Shown piece after piece: positions 9,343 through 15,700 of a stretch of 34,343 nt of DNA. The stretch is taken from contig UQAX01000029.1 of NCBI GenBank assembly GCA_900539145.1, positions 1 through 34,343 on the forward strand. Direction: 5' to 3'. The stretch comes from an uncultured Blautia sp. (GTDB lineage Bacteria; Bacillota; Clostridia; Lachnospirales; Lachnospiraceae). Each line of letters begins with the position of its first letter. Positions within the stretch are counted from its first letter, which is position 1. The notes under the pieces are model-generated. The model was not told the DNA's origin, made no database searches, and saw nothing but the letters and a program-made list of their open reading frames with translations. Position numbers and translations under genes: made by a program.

Positions 9343-9344
9343 AT
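9326..9344 (+). promoter_or_regulatory. Inverted-repeat operator overlapping the hicAB -10
   Basis: ATGGTAT (9326-9332) and ATACTAT (9338-9344) are inverted copies with one mismatch, separated by CACAT. The repeat covers the spacer and -10, where a HicB ribbon-helix-helix dimer would block transcription. Autorepression is known for HicB proteins; binding here is inferred. Confidence 0.55.
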
Positions 9345-9361
9345 AAGCAGGAGGTATGAAA

Positions 9362-9619
9362 ATGTCAAAATGGGATAAATTAATATCACGTATATGTAAT
9401 TTATCAAGAAATCTTCGATTTGAGGAGCTAAAAAAAGTATTGGAAGCTTATGGGTACGTGATGTATGCACCAAGAGGAGGAAGCAGTCACTATACGTTTA
9501 GAAAAAAGGGATGTCAGCCAATTACCATACCAAAACATGAGCCAATTAAAAAAGTTTATGTAGAAATGGTTAGGCAAGTTGTAGAGAGTGAGGAAAGGAA
9601 TAATGAAGAAGCTGAATGA
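9362..9619 (+). CDS. hicA: HicA-family mRNA interferase toxin
   Basis: 85 residues in the small dsRBD-like fold of HicA toxins, which cut mRNA independently of the ribosome. The conserved core is LRFEELKKVLEAYGY followed by RGGSSHYTF, with catalytic His43. The tail ITIPKHEPIKKVYVEMVRQV also fits the family. ATG 9356 is only one base from AGGAGG (9349-9354), while ATG 9362 is seven bases away, so the second is chosen. It overlaps hicB by 17 bases, the usual toxin-first order of hicAB. An N-terminal extension of about 16 residues precedes the HicA core. Confidence 0.88.
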   Translation: MSKWDKLISRICNLSRNLRFEELKKVLEAYGYVMYAPRGGSSHYTFRKKGCQPITIPKHEPIKKVYVEMVRQVVESEERNNEEAE

Positions 9620-9965
9620 TTATATGGCGATGTCATATCGAATGGAAATTGTAGAAGATAAAGAAGAAGGCGGTTTTGTAGTTTCTTATCCAGATTTACC
9701 GGGCTGTATTACCTGCGGAGAAACCATAGAAAGTGCAGTAACGAATGCACAGAAGGCAAAAGAAGAATGGATGATAGCAGCATTTGAGGAAGGAATTGAA
9801 ATTCATGAACCGGACAGCTTAGAAGATTATTCCGGTCAATTTAAACTGAGAATACCTCGTAGTTTACACAGAGCATTAGCAGAACACTCTCAAAGAGAGG
9901 GAGTCAGTATGAACCAGTATTGTGTATATCTATTATCAAAAAATGATGCTGTATATAAGAAATAA
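9603..9965 (+). CDS. hicB: HicB-family antitoxin with C-terminal DNA-binding domain
   Basis: 120 residues. The N-terminal half is the HicB partial RNase H-like fold (GGFVVSYPDLPGCITCGETIESAVTNA region, residues about 22-49), which covers the HicA active site. The C-terminal part (FKLRIPRSLHRALAEHSQREG, then VSMNQYCVYLLSK) is an Arc-type ribbon-helix-helix, so the protein should also bind the operator ahead of hicA. A GTG at 9588 is in frame, but AGGAAAGG placed before ATG 9603 favours the shorter form. The stop codon is the first part of the terminator hairpin. Confidence 0.9.
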   Translation: MKKLNDYMAMSYRMEIVEDKEEGGFVVSYPDLPGCITCGETIESAVTNAQKAKEEWMIAAFEEGIEIHEPDSLEDYSGQFKLRIPRSLHRALAEHSQREGVSMNQYCVYLLSKNDAVYKK

Positions 9966-10016
9966 AACAGGACAGTCGCTTTACGATTGAATAATCGTGA
10001 AGCGACTGTCCTGTTT
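9965..10016. terminator. Long bidirectional terminator between hicB and the convergent symporter gene
   Basis: AAACAGGACAGTCGCTT (9965-9981) is perfectly complementary to 10000-10016. The stem continues inward through ACGATT/AATCGT after one bulged base, closing on a GAAT loop. The arms end in AAA/TTT, so it can serve both converging genes. It touches the hicB stop codon. Confidence 0.85.
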
Positions 10017-10031
10017 AAAAAACATTTTTTA

Positions 10032-11387
10032 TTAAACGGTAATCCATCCCATTGCTTCTGATACGGCAAATACCAAAATCAGAATTAAGCAAATAGGAGC
10101 AATCCATTTCAGCATAATATTATAGAATTTCTTAAACTTAAATGCTCCGTTTAACTCTACCTCATCAGAAACTACTTTAGAACCAATAAAGTGTCCGATA
10201 CAGATACAGGTCAGGATTGCAACGATTGGCATCAATACACTGTTGCTCAGGAAATCAAAGAAATCCAGAAGACCAAGACCGATAATCTTGATAAAGCTCA
10301 AAGGTCCGAAGCCTAAGGAAACAATAGCGCCTAATACCAGTACATAAATGGTAACCGTGATTGTTGCTTTTTTTCTGCTCCATCCAAGCTTATCTCTTAT
10401 AATAGAAACGTTTGTTTCTAAAAGAGAGATAGAAGATGTCAAAGCTGCAAATAATACCAGAAGGAAGAATACAGTTCCGATTACACCGCCTAGAGTCATA
10501 TCTTCAAAAACCTTAGGAAGTGTAACAAACATTAAGGAAGGTCCTTTGCCCAGTGCTGCTTCGTCACCGCCTGAAAATACAAAAACAGAAGGAATAATCA
10601 TCAAACCTGCCAGAAAAGCAATCGCAGTATCGAAGATTTCAATCTGTCTTACAGATTTTTCCAGATTGCAGTCCTTCTTCATATAAGAACCGTAGGTAAT
10701 CATAATTCCCATTGCAAGGGACATGGAATAGAATAACTGTCCCATAGCTGCAAGCACCGTAGTAGCGGAGAATTTAGAAAAATCAGGAAGCAGATAATAT
10801 TTTACACCCTCCATAGCGCCTGGGCGTGTAATACAAAAGACGGAAACGCCTACAATCAGTACGATTAAAAGTGGCATCATAATACGACTTGCCTTTTCAA
10901 TTCCTTTTTCTACGCCGAAAATAACTACAACAGCAGTAATGATAACGTATAATGCAAACCAGAATACAGGAGAACCTGCCTGGCTGATAAAACCGTTAAA
11001 ATATTCGTCACCGGCAGCCGCAGCAACATCACCTGTCAGGAAGGTTACAAAATATTTAATAACCCAACCGCCGATTACGCAGTAATAAGGTGTAATAACA
11101 AAAGGAACGATACACGCCAGATAACCTACAAATTTAAAACGTTTATCAAGGGCTTTAAAAGCGCCGACAGCACTTAATCCTGTTTTACGTCCAATGGCAA
11201 TTTCTGTTATCATAAGAGTGAAGCCAAGAGTTACCGCAAGGATTAAATATACTAGCAGGAAGATACCTCCTCCGTATTTTGCAGCAAGATAGGGAAATCG
11301 CCAGAGATTGCCAAGACCCACAGCAGAACCTGCAGCGGCAAGGACGAAGCCCATTTTGTTTGAAAAAGAACCTCTTTTTTTGTCCAT
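10032..11387 (-). CDS. Sodium-dependent symporter, NSS (SNF) family
   Basis: 451 residues with about 11-12 membrane helices. The start MDKKRGSFSNKMGFVLAAAG leads into SAVGLGNLWRFPYLAAKYGGG, the helix-1 signature of LeuT-type transporters with the unwound Na+/substrate site. ITEIAIGRKTG after helix 2 and the helix 6 region MGQLFYSMSLAMGIMITYGSY are also typical. It should import an amino acid or similar solute with Na+; the substrate cannot be read from sequence. An in-frame GTG and an ATG lie 9 and 6 bases upstream, but AGAGGTG is best spaced for the ATG at 11387. It is transcribed alone toward hicB. Confidence 0.92.
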   Translation of the reverse strand: MDKKRGSFSNKMGFVLAAAGSAVGLGNLWRFPYLAAKYGGGIFLLVYLILAVTLGFTLMITEIAIGRKTGLSAVGAFKALDKRFKFVGYLACIVPFVITPYYCVIGGWVIKYFVTFLTGDVAAAAGDEYFNGFISQAGSPVFWFALYVIITAVVVIFGVEKGIEKASRIMMPLLIVLIVGVSVFCITRPGAMEGVKYYLLPDFSKFSATTVLAAMGQLFYSMSLAMGIMITYGSYMKKDCNLEKSVRQIEIFDTAIAFLAGLMIIPSVFVFSGGDEAALGKGPSLMFVTLPKVFEDMTLGGVIGTVFFLLVLFAALTSSISLLETNVSIIRDKLGWSRKKATITVTIYVLVLGAIVSLGFGPLSFIKIIGLGLLDFFDFLSNSVLMPIVAILTCICIGHFIGSKVVSDEVELNGAFKFKKFYNIMLKWIAPICLILILVFAVSEAMGWITV

Positions 11388-11432
11388 AAACATCACCTCT
11401 TAAATTTTTAATTATGTAGATACAGTCAATGA

Positions 11433-11444
11433 CACTTTAAAGTG
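11433..11444. promoter_or_regulatory. Palindrome upstream of the NSS symporter gene
   Basis: CACTTTAAAGTG is a perfect 12-bp palindrome 46 bases before the symporter start, with an outer CAATG...CATTG pair around it. It may be an operator or part of a leader stem; no regulator is evident nearby. Confidence 0.35.
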
Positions 11445-11556
11445 ATACATTGGCTGGGATATATAGTCCTTATTATGCCACTGAATTGTAAAAAAAACAA
11501 GAATTTTCTTAAAAAAATAAAAAAAAAATAAAATTCCTGAAAAATATGAAATCTAC

Positions 11557-11585
11557 TTGACGAAGATGCGGATATATGGTAGACT
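11557..11585 (+). promoter_or_regulatory. Promoter of infC-rpmI-rplT
   Basis: TTGACG (11557-11562), 17-base spacer, TAGACT (11580-11585) with TG one base before the -10. A leader of about 240 bases separates it from infC. Confidence 0.65.
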
Positions 11586-11591
11586 ACATAA

Positions 11592-11731
11592 GTCTGAAGA
11601 AGAAAAGAAAGCAGAGTATCCACTCTCACCTTAGCACAAATGAGTGACTATGGTTTATATGAAGATAATGAGGCGCAAGGCGTTTTCTTATGCGGATAAA
11701 CAGTGGATAGTTTGCAGAACTATCCTTTTTT
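11592..11731 (+). promoter_or_regulatory. L20-type leader / transcription attenuator ahead of infC
   Basis: The leader holds two mutually exclusive pairings. TATCCACT (11617-11624) is fully complementary to AGTGGATA (11702-11709), forming an antiterminator. The same right-hand bases are part of the terminator stem GGATAGTT (11705-11712) / AACTATCC (11718-11725), followed by TTTTTT (11726-11731). CACTC/GAGTG pairing inside the leader adds a local stem. In Firmicutes the L20 leader lets ribosomal protein L20 shift this balance to terminate its own operon; both the location and the order of genes fit. L20 binding is inferred from the known system. Confidence 0.82.
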
Positions 11732-11831
11732 ATATATAGGAAACTGCTCTGTGAATTCTTGTTCTTTCTTTCATCAAGTTCAAGCAGCCAAAGGCTGTAA
11801 GGGTTTATCAATATTATGGAGGTGCACTACT

Positions 11832-12338
11832 ATTAGCGATTTAATGATTAACGAACAAATCAGAGATAAAGAGGTCCGTCTTATAGGCGCAGAGGGAGAG
11901 CAGCTGGGAATTATGTCTGCCAGAGAGGCGCAGAAGCATGCGGCGGAGGCAGGATTAGACCTTGTGAAGATTGCTCCTACGGCAAAACCACCGGTTTGTA
12001 AAATTATCGATTATGGTAAGTATAAGTACGAATTAGCCAGAAAAGAAAAGGAAGCTAAGAAGAAACAGAAAACCATAGAAATCAAAGAAGTGCGTTTATC
12101 CCCGAATATTGAGGAAAACGATTTGAACACGAAAGTCAATAATGCCAGAAAGTTCCTGACAAAAGGAAATAAGGTAAAAGTTACTCTGCGTTTCCGTGGG
12201 AGAGAGATGGCACACATGCAAAGCAGCAAATGTATTTTAGAGAAATTTGCTGAAATCCTATCTGATGTTGCTGTTGTAGAAAAAGCACCAAAGGTAGAAG
12301 GAAGAAGCATGACTATGTTTTTGACGGAAAAACGTTAA
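11832..12338 (+). CDS. infC: Translation initiation factor IF-3, with AUU start codon
   Basis: 168 residues. IF-3 binds the 30S subunit, prevents premature 50S joining and checks initiator tRNA and start codon. The protein begins ISDLMINEQIRDKEVRLI, the normal IF-3 N-terminus, followed by PVCKIIDYGKYKYE and, after a lysine-rich linker, the C-terminal KVKVTLRFRGREM domain. The first codon is ATT at 11832, seven bases after GGAGGTG (11818-11824) and in frame; the ATG five codons in lacks a ribosome site. AUU starts are a known hallmark of infC and let IF-3 limit its own translation. An upstream in-frame ATG at 11703 would begin inside the terminator stem and is rejected. Confidence 0.94.
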   Translation: MSDLMINEQIRDKEVRLIGAEGEQLGIMSAREAQKHAAEAGLDLVKIAPTAKPPVCKIIDYGKYKYELARKEKEAKKKQKTIEIKEVRLSPNIEENDLNTKVNNARKFLTKGNKVKVTLRFRGREMAHMQSSKCILEKFAEILSDVAVVEKAPKVEGRSMTMFLTEKR

Positions 12339-12368
12339 TAAGAAAAAGAGTTTAAGGAGGACATAAAC

Positions 12369-12566
12369 ATGCCAAAAATGAAAACAACTAAAGCAGCTGC
12401 AAAGCGCTTCAAATCAACAGGTACAGGTAAATTAAAAAGAAATAAAGCTTATAAGAGCCATATCTTAACAAAGAAATCTCAGAAGAGAAAAAGAAATCTT
12501 AGAAAAGCAGCTATCACAGATGCAACTAATGTAAAGAACATGAAAAAAATCTTACCTTACATCTAA
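12369..12566 (+). CDS. rpmI: 50S ribosomal protein L35
   Basis: 65 residues, the normal size for bL35. It begins MPKMKTTKAAAKRFK and is strongly basic throughout, with the family-typical HILTKKSQKRKRNLRK stretch. AAGGAGG lies 8 bases before the start. It sits between infC and rplT, the conserved order for this operon, and is expressed from the attenuated promoter upstream. Confidence 0.97.
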   Translation: MPKMKTTKAAAKRFKSTGTGKLKRNKAYKSHILTKKSQKRKRNLRKAAITDATNVKNMKKILPYI

Positions 12567-12610
12567 TCGTTTGTGTGTAAGTATGTGTTTAATATAGGAG
12601 GAAATTAAGA

Positions 12611-12967
12611 ATGGCAAGAATTAAAGGCGGATTAAACGCTAAGAAAAGACATAATAGAGTATTGAAACTGGCTAAAGGTTACAGAGGAGCTCGTTCCAAA
12701 CAGTATAGAGTAGCAAAACAGTCTGTAATGAGAGCTTTAACAAGTTCTTATGCAGGCAGAAAACAGAGAAAACGTCAGTTCAGACAGTTATGGATCGCAC
12801 GTATCAACGCTGCTGCAAGAATGAACGGATTATCTTACAGCAAATTTATGTACGGTTTAAAATTAGCTAATGTTGATTTAAACAGAAAAGTATTAGCTGA
12901 TATGGCTATCAATGATGCTGCTGGATTTGCTACATTAGCAGAAATAGCAAAATCTAAATTAGCTTAA
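12611..12967 (+). CDS. rplT: 50S ribosomal protein L20
   Basis: 118 residues, normal for bL20, an early 23S rRNA assembly protein. It starts MARIKGGLNAKKRHNRVLKL, has the AYRGARS-like YRGARSKQYRVAKQ segment and the RKQRKRQFRQLWIARINAA core. In Firmicutes this protein is also the repressor of its own operon through the leader ahead of infC. A strong ribosome site (AGGAGG) precedes it, and a strong terminator follows. Confidence 0.97.
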   Translation: MARIKGGLNAKKRHNRVLKLAKGYRGARSKQYRVAKQSVMRALTSSYAGRKQRKRQFRQLWIARINAAARMNGLSYSKFMYGLKLANVDLNRKVLADMAINDAAGFATLAEIAKSKLA

Positions 12968-12980
12968 TGAAATTTTCAGA

Positions 12981-13011
12981 CCCCGTAAATCCTTTATTTA
13001 CGGGGTTTTTT
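12981..13011 (+). terminator. Terminator of the infC-rpmI-rplT operon
   Basis: CCCCGTAAAT and ATTTACGGGG make a perfect 10-bp stem with a CCTTT loop, followed by TTTTTT. Confidence 0.93.
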
Positions 13012-13179
13012 CATGTCTAAAATCAAGAAAAATGGTGTTGATTTTGGAACGTAATATACAACGTTTGCATCTACATATGTTCTCTTTATAGCGTACTCAT
13101 ACACTTGTGCAAGACTGTTTTTGTCATGACAACAGTGGAAATAGACGTTTCGAATGTTCCAAAGATGACATTATTAAGC

Positions 13180-13207
13180 CGCTCCCATTGGTAGCATGGG
13201 CGTTTTT
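13180..13207 (+). terminator. Terminator-like hairpin without an assigned gene
   Basis: CGC-T-CCCAT pairs with ATGGGCG across a TGGTAGC loop with one bulged T, then TTTTT. No protein gene ends here. The stretch 13012-13180 shows no convincing reading frame or consensus promoter, so the transcript it ends is unknown. It lies just upstream of the antitoxin RNA promoter. Confidence 0.45.
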
Positions 13208-13212
13208 CACAT

Positions 13213-13241
13213 TTGACAAATAATCCAACCTGACATATAAT
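13213..13241 (+). promoter_or_regulatory. Perfect-consensus promoter of a small antisense RNA
   Basis: TTGACA (13213-13218), exactly 17 bases, TATAAT (13236-13241): both hexamers are full consensus. No protein frame follows; a small RNA with terminator does. Confidence 0.85.
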
Positions 13242-13248
13242 ATACTTA

Positions 13249-13343
13249 ACAAGAGAACCGTTGGTCAGTGCACACCTGACCGCCGGATAAAATAAGTTCA
13301 AAAAGTAGCACCTTACTTTACCAGAGCAGGGGTGCTATTTTTT
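13249..13343 (+). ncRNA. Candidate type I antitoxin RNA
   Basis: Predicted transcript of about 95 bases from the consensus promoter at 13213-13241. It has a GGTCAG/CTGACC hairpin and ends with TAGCACC (13306-13312) pairing GGTGCTA (13331-13337) before TTTTTT. Its 3' end overlaps, on the opposite strand, the stop codon and 3' end of the small holin-like toxin frame at 13335-13423. Known type I pairs such as txpA/ratA overlap at the 3' ends in the same way. The start site and the function are inferred. Confidence 0.65.
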
Positions 13344-13423
13344 GTGGTTCAATATAGTCAAAACAAGAGTTATGACAGCACAAAGCATAATTACAAAAGT
13401 AAATAAATCACTGTATTAACCAT
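13335..13423 (-). pseudogene. Holin-like type I toxin peptide, apparently frameshifted
   Basis: On the minus strand AAAGGAGG (13440-13433) precedes ATG at 13423 by 9 bases. ATG-GTT opens the frame, but it then ends after 10 codons. Shifting by one base at 13416-13417 gives YSDLFTFVIMLCAVITLVLT followed by ILNHKK and TAG at 13337-13335. This is one hydrophobic helix with a short basic tail, the layout of small holin-like type I toxins of Firmicutes. One missing base after the second codon would explain the break. The SD and codons 1-2 plus the shifted frame make about 29 residues. A sequencing error is the alternative. The opposite-strand RNA probably controls it. Confidence 0.6.
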
Positions 13424-13467
13424 AAGCACCAGCCTCCTTTCTTGCGTCCGGCGGCTGATATAGCACC

Positions 13468-13496
13468 CCAACGGTTCTCCGGGTAAGTATATTATA
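13468..13496 (-). repeat. Inverted copy of the antitoxin promoter/leader at the toxin promoter
   Basis: Read on the minus strand this segment matches plus-strand 13236-13264 at 26 of 29 positions: TATAATATACTTA, five variable bases, then AGAACCGTTGG. It carries the toxin -10 (TATAAT); the -35 region is poor. Toxin mRNA and antitoxin RNA should thus have nearly the same 5' ends. Confidence 0.7.
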
Positions 13497-13599
13497 TTTT
13501 TAGGTGTTTGCCCTCTTGCGTTGGCAGGGACAGCTCTTCTTAGCTAAATGTGTTTCATGAGTAACACTGCATTTTTGTCGTATGAGTTGAATATAGCAT

Positions 13600-13629
13600 C
13601 TGAATTTTTATGTGTCAATAAAAATTCAG
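13600..13629. repeat. Perfect 12-bp inverted repeat
   Basis: CTGAATTTTTAT and ATAAAAATTCAG flank a 6-base centre. The gene-free stretch 13500-13830 holds this repeat, a 13-bp tandem duplication (13668-13693) and a minus-strand ribosome site at 13713-13720, but no frame I trust. Confidence 0.7.
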
Positions 13630-13667
13630 TAACCGCCATATTGATTGGCTTAATCGTCCGTCTACAT

Positions 13668-13693
13668 CGTTATCATCAATCGTTATCATCAAT
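13668..13693. repeat. 13-bp tandem duplication
   Basis: CGTTATCATCAAT occurs twice in direct succession. On the minus strand it lies inside a short frame that begins at GTG 13705-13703, seven bases after AAAGGAGG. With both copies the frame stops after nine codons; with one copy it would run 25 codons. Confidence 0.7.
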
Positions 13694-13827
13694 CGCCGTA
13701 GCCACCGCTACGCCTCCTTTCTTCGCCTTGCATATAGAACAATTATTTTACGCCAATATAGCGGAAACTTAGTTTTCACTGTACTAGTTTTTATGAGATA
13801 TTTGGAAATAAAAAGAGTTTTCTTTCA

Positions 13828-13856
13828 TGGACTTATAAGATGGGATATCGTATAAT
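13828..13856 (+). promoter_or_regulatory. Promoter of the two-component genes
   Basis: TGGACT (13828-13833), 17-base spacer, TATAAT (13851-13856), 48 bases before the response regulator start. Confidence 0.6.
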
Positions 13857-13904
13857 AAACAAACAGAAGAACAGAATAATTTTCGCAAACAAGGAGACAG
13901 ATTT

Positions 13905-14579
13905 ATGTATCGGATTTTAATTGTGGAAGATGACATGGATATTGCCCATGCAATTAAAAAGCATTTAGAAGCGTGGAATTTACAGGCGCAGTGCGTGGAG
14001 AATTTTGCAGATGTAATGACAGAGTTTTCTGCATATAATCCTCATCTTGTGCTGATGGATATTACGCTTCCTTTCTTTAACGGCTATTACTGGTGTCAGG
14101 AAATCAGAAAAATATCTCAAATTCCTGTTTTATTTATTTCCTCTGCATCAGACAATATGAATATAGTAATGGCAATTCAAATGGGTGGAGATGATTTTGT
14201 GGCAAAGCCTTTTGATTTATCGGTGTTGACTGCAAAGATACAGGCATTGCTTCGAAGAAGCTATGATTATACAGGACAGGTTTCTGTTTTGGAGCATAAA
14301 GGTGCGCTTTTAAATACAGCGGAGGCGGTTCTTTTTTATCAGGATGAAAAAATTGAATTGACAAAGAACGAATACCGGATTTTGCAGACCTTGATGGAAA
14401 ATAAAGGAAAAATCGTAAGCAGGGAACGTCTTATGGAAAAGCTTTGGGAAAATGACAGCTTTGTAGATGAAAATACATTAAGTGTCAATGTAAACCGCCT
14501 GCGGAAAAAGCTGGCGCAGGCAGGCTTGTCCGATTTTATCACTACAAAGGTGGGAATGGGATATACCATTGCCATTTAG
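13905..14579 (+). CDS. OmpR-family response regulator, BceR/GraR type
   Basis: 224 residues. The receiver domain has the acidic pair in VEDDMD, the phospho-acceptor D52 in LVLMDITLP and the Lys in FVAKPFD. A C-terminal winged helix runs from about residue 140 (EKIELTKNEYRILQ) to GMGYTI. The order regulator, intramembrane kinase, ABC ATPase, FtsX permease identifies a BceRS-AB-type module, used to sense and resist peptide antibiotics such as bacitracin or lantibiotics. Its likely target is the inverted repeat at 15593-15612 in front of the ATPase gene. AAGGAG precedes the ATG; the kinase gene follows after 18 bases. Confidence 0.93.
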   Translation: MYRILIVEDDMDIAHAIKKHLEAWNLQAQCVENFADVMTEFSAYNPHLVLMDITLPFFNGYYWCQEIRKISQIPVLFISSASDNMNIVMAIQMGGDDFVAKPFDLSVLTAKIQALLRRSYDYTGQVSVLEHKGALLNTAEAVLFYQDEKIELTKNEYRILQTLMENKGKIVSRERLMEKLWENDSFVDENTLSVNVNRLRKKLAQAGLSDFITTKVGMGYTIAI

Positions 14580-14597
14580 GCAAGTAAGGAGAGCGTG

Positions 14598-15590
14598 ATG
14601 AAAGTATTTTCAATCTATATCAAGAAACAATGGGGAAAAATTCTCTTTTATCTGTTATTTTCGGCTGTTTTTTTCTGCCTTTTTTTCCTGTATCAAATTC
14701 CCCTCCATGCGGCGGTTTATGCAGTTTTCGTGGGTGGTGCTTTTGGAATAGCTGTTTTGATTTTTCAGTTTATAAAATTCCGTCAGAAATACATCCAACT
14801 GGAAAGAGCAATAAGCCAGAAAGAATTTTTGCCGGAAAACCTGCCAAAGGCAGAGGGCGGACTGGAGGCAGAATACGAAAAGCTTGTGGAGCGGTTGTAT
14901 GAAAACATCCAAAACATGGAAAACATATATAATGAAAAAGAGCTGGATATGCTGGAATATTATACTTTATGGGTTCATCAGATTAAGACGCCCATTGCTT
15001 CCATGTATTTAAAGCTGCAAGGCGAAGACAGTGAATTTTCCAGAGAAATCGGGACAGATTTAATGCGTATTGAGCAGTATGTGGAAATGGTGCTCTGCTA
15101 TCTGCGTCTTGACAGCAGCGAAAAAGATTATGTTTTTCGGGAATATTCCTTAGACAGTATTATAAAACAGGCAGTACGCAGATTTGCACCGCAATTTATC
15201 CGTAAAAAGATAAAGCTGGAATATGAAACCACCAATGCAGTGATTTTGACAGATGAAAAGTGGCTGCTTTTTGTGCTGGAGCAGTTGCTGTCCAATTCTT
15301 TAAAATATACAAAGCCGGGAGGCTGTATTTCCTTACAGTGGAAGCCGCCGCAACTTTTGGTAGTAAAGGATACGGGAATTGGAATTGCCAAAGAAGATTT
15401 ACCCAGAATTTTTGAAAAGGGCTATACGGGATATAACGGAAGAGAGGATAAAAAGGCAAGCGGCATAGGCTTATATTTGTGCAAAAGGATTTGTGAAAAG
15501 CTGGGATACGGAATTCGGGCTGAGTCTGAAATTCATAAAGGCACAGAGATGATTTTGGATTTAAAGAGAAAAAAACTGGAAATAGAATAA
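14598..15590 (+). CDS. Intramembrane-sensing histidine kinase, BceS/GraS type
   Basis: 330 residues. Two membrane helices near residues 14-33 and 37-58 are separated by only a few outside residues, so there is no extracellular sensor domain. This is typical of BceS kinases, which read the state of the partner transporter. The H-box is LWVHQIKTPIAS with H127. The ATPase part has the N-box (EQLLSNSLKYTK), VKDTGIGIAKED and ASGIGLYLCKRI. ATG 14598 is 6 bases after AGGAG; an in-frame GTG one codon earlier is too close. The gene ends just before an operator and terminator. Confidence 0.93.
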   Translation: MKVFSIYIKKQWGKILFYLLFSAVFFCLFFLYQIPLHAAVYAVFVGGAFGIAVLIFQFIKFRQKYIQLERAISQKEFLPENLPKAEGGLEAEYEKLVERLYENIQNMENIYNEKELDMLEYYTLWVHQIKTPIASMYLKLQGEDSEFSREIGTDLMRIEQYVEMVLCYLRLDSSEKDYVFREYSLDSIIKQAVRRFAPQFIRKKIKLEYETTNAVILTDEKWLLFVLEQLLSNSLKYTKPGGCISLQWKPPQLLVVKDTGIGIAKEDLPRIFEKGYTGYNGREDKKASGIGLYLCKRICEKLGYGIRAESEIHKGTEMILDLKRKKLEIE

Positions 15591-15592
15591 CA

Positions 15593-15612
15593 ATCTTTCA
15601 AAAATGTAAGAT
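15593..15612. promoter_or_regulatory. BceR-type operator in front of bceAB
   Basis: ATCTTTCA-AAAA-TGTAAGAT is an inverted repeat with one mismatch. It matches the TTACA-N4-TGTAA pattern bound by BceR-type regulators. It starts 2 bases after the kinase stop and lies about 50 bases upstream of the -10 of the ATPase gene, a reasonable activator distance. Confidence 0.65.
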
Positions 15613-15619
15613 GAAACAG

Positions 15620-15662
15620 GGGAAATGTAAGCAGAAGTTATGGCGAAGCATTTCCCTTTTTT
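15620..15662 (+). terminator. Terminator after the two-component genes
   Basis: GGGAAATG (15620-15627) and CATTTCCC (15649-15656) form a perfect 8-bp stem with a 21-base loop, then TTTTTT. It separates the regulator-kinase transcript from the transporter genes. Confidence 0.7.
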
Positions 15663-15664
15663 GA

Positions 15665-15670
15665 TACAAT
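15665..15670 (+). promoter_or_regulatory. -10 element of the bceAB promoter
   Basis: TACAAT follows the terminator T-run by two bases. The -35 position (around 15642-15647) reads GGCGAA, a poor match, as expected for a promoter that depends on an activator bound at 15593-15612. Confidence 0.55.
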
Positions 15671-15700
15671 ACGTTTGAACAAAGCAAGGAGGAAAACGAG

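Noticed and set aside
9965..10016. Phage attachment site or IS end
   Set aside because: The repeat is a hairpin between two converging genes with terminator features; no integrase or transposase is adjacent.
11703..11831. N-terminal extension of infC from ATG 11703
   Set aside because: This start lies within the leader terminator, has no ribosome site, and the extra 43 residues are not IF-3-like. ATT 11832 behind GGAGGTG fits.
13086..13301. 71-residue minus-strand frame
   Set aside because: It overlaps the antisense RNA promoter and terminator-like hairpin and has no ribosome site.
13548..13772. 74-residue plus-strand frame in the gene-free stretch
   Set aside because: No ribosome site, runs through the inverted repeat and the tandem duplication, composition not protein-like.
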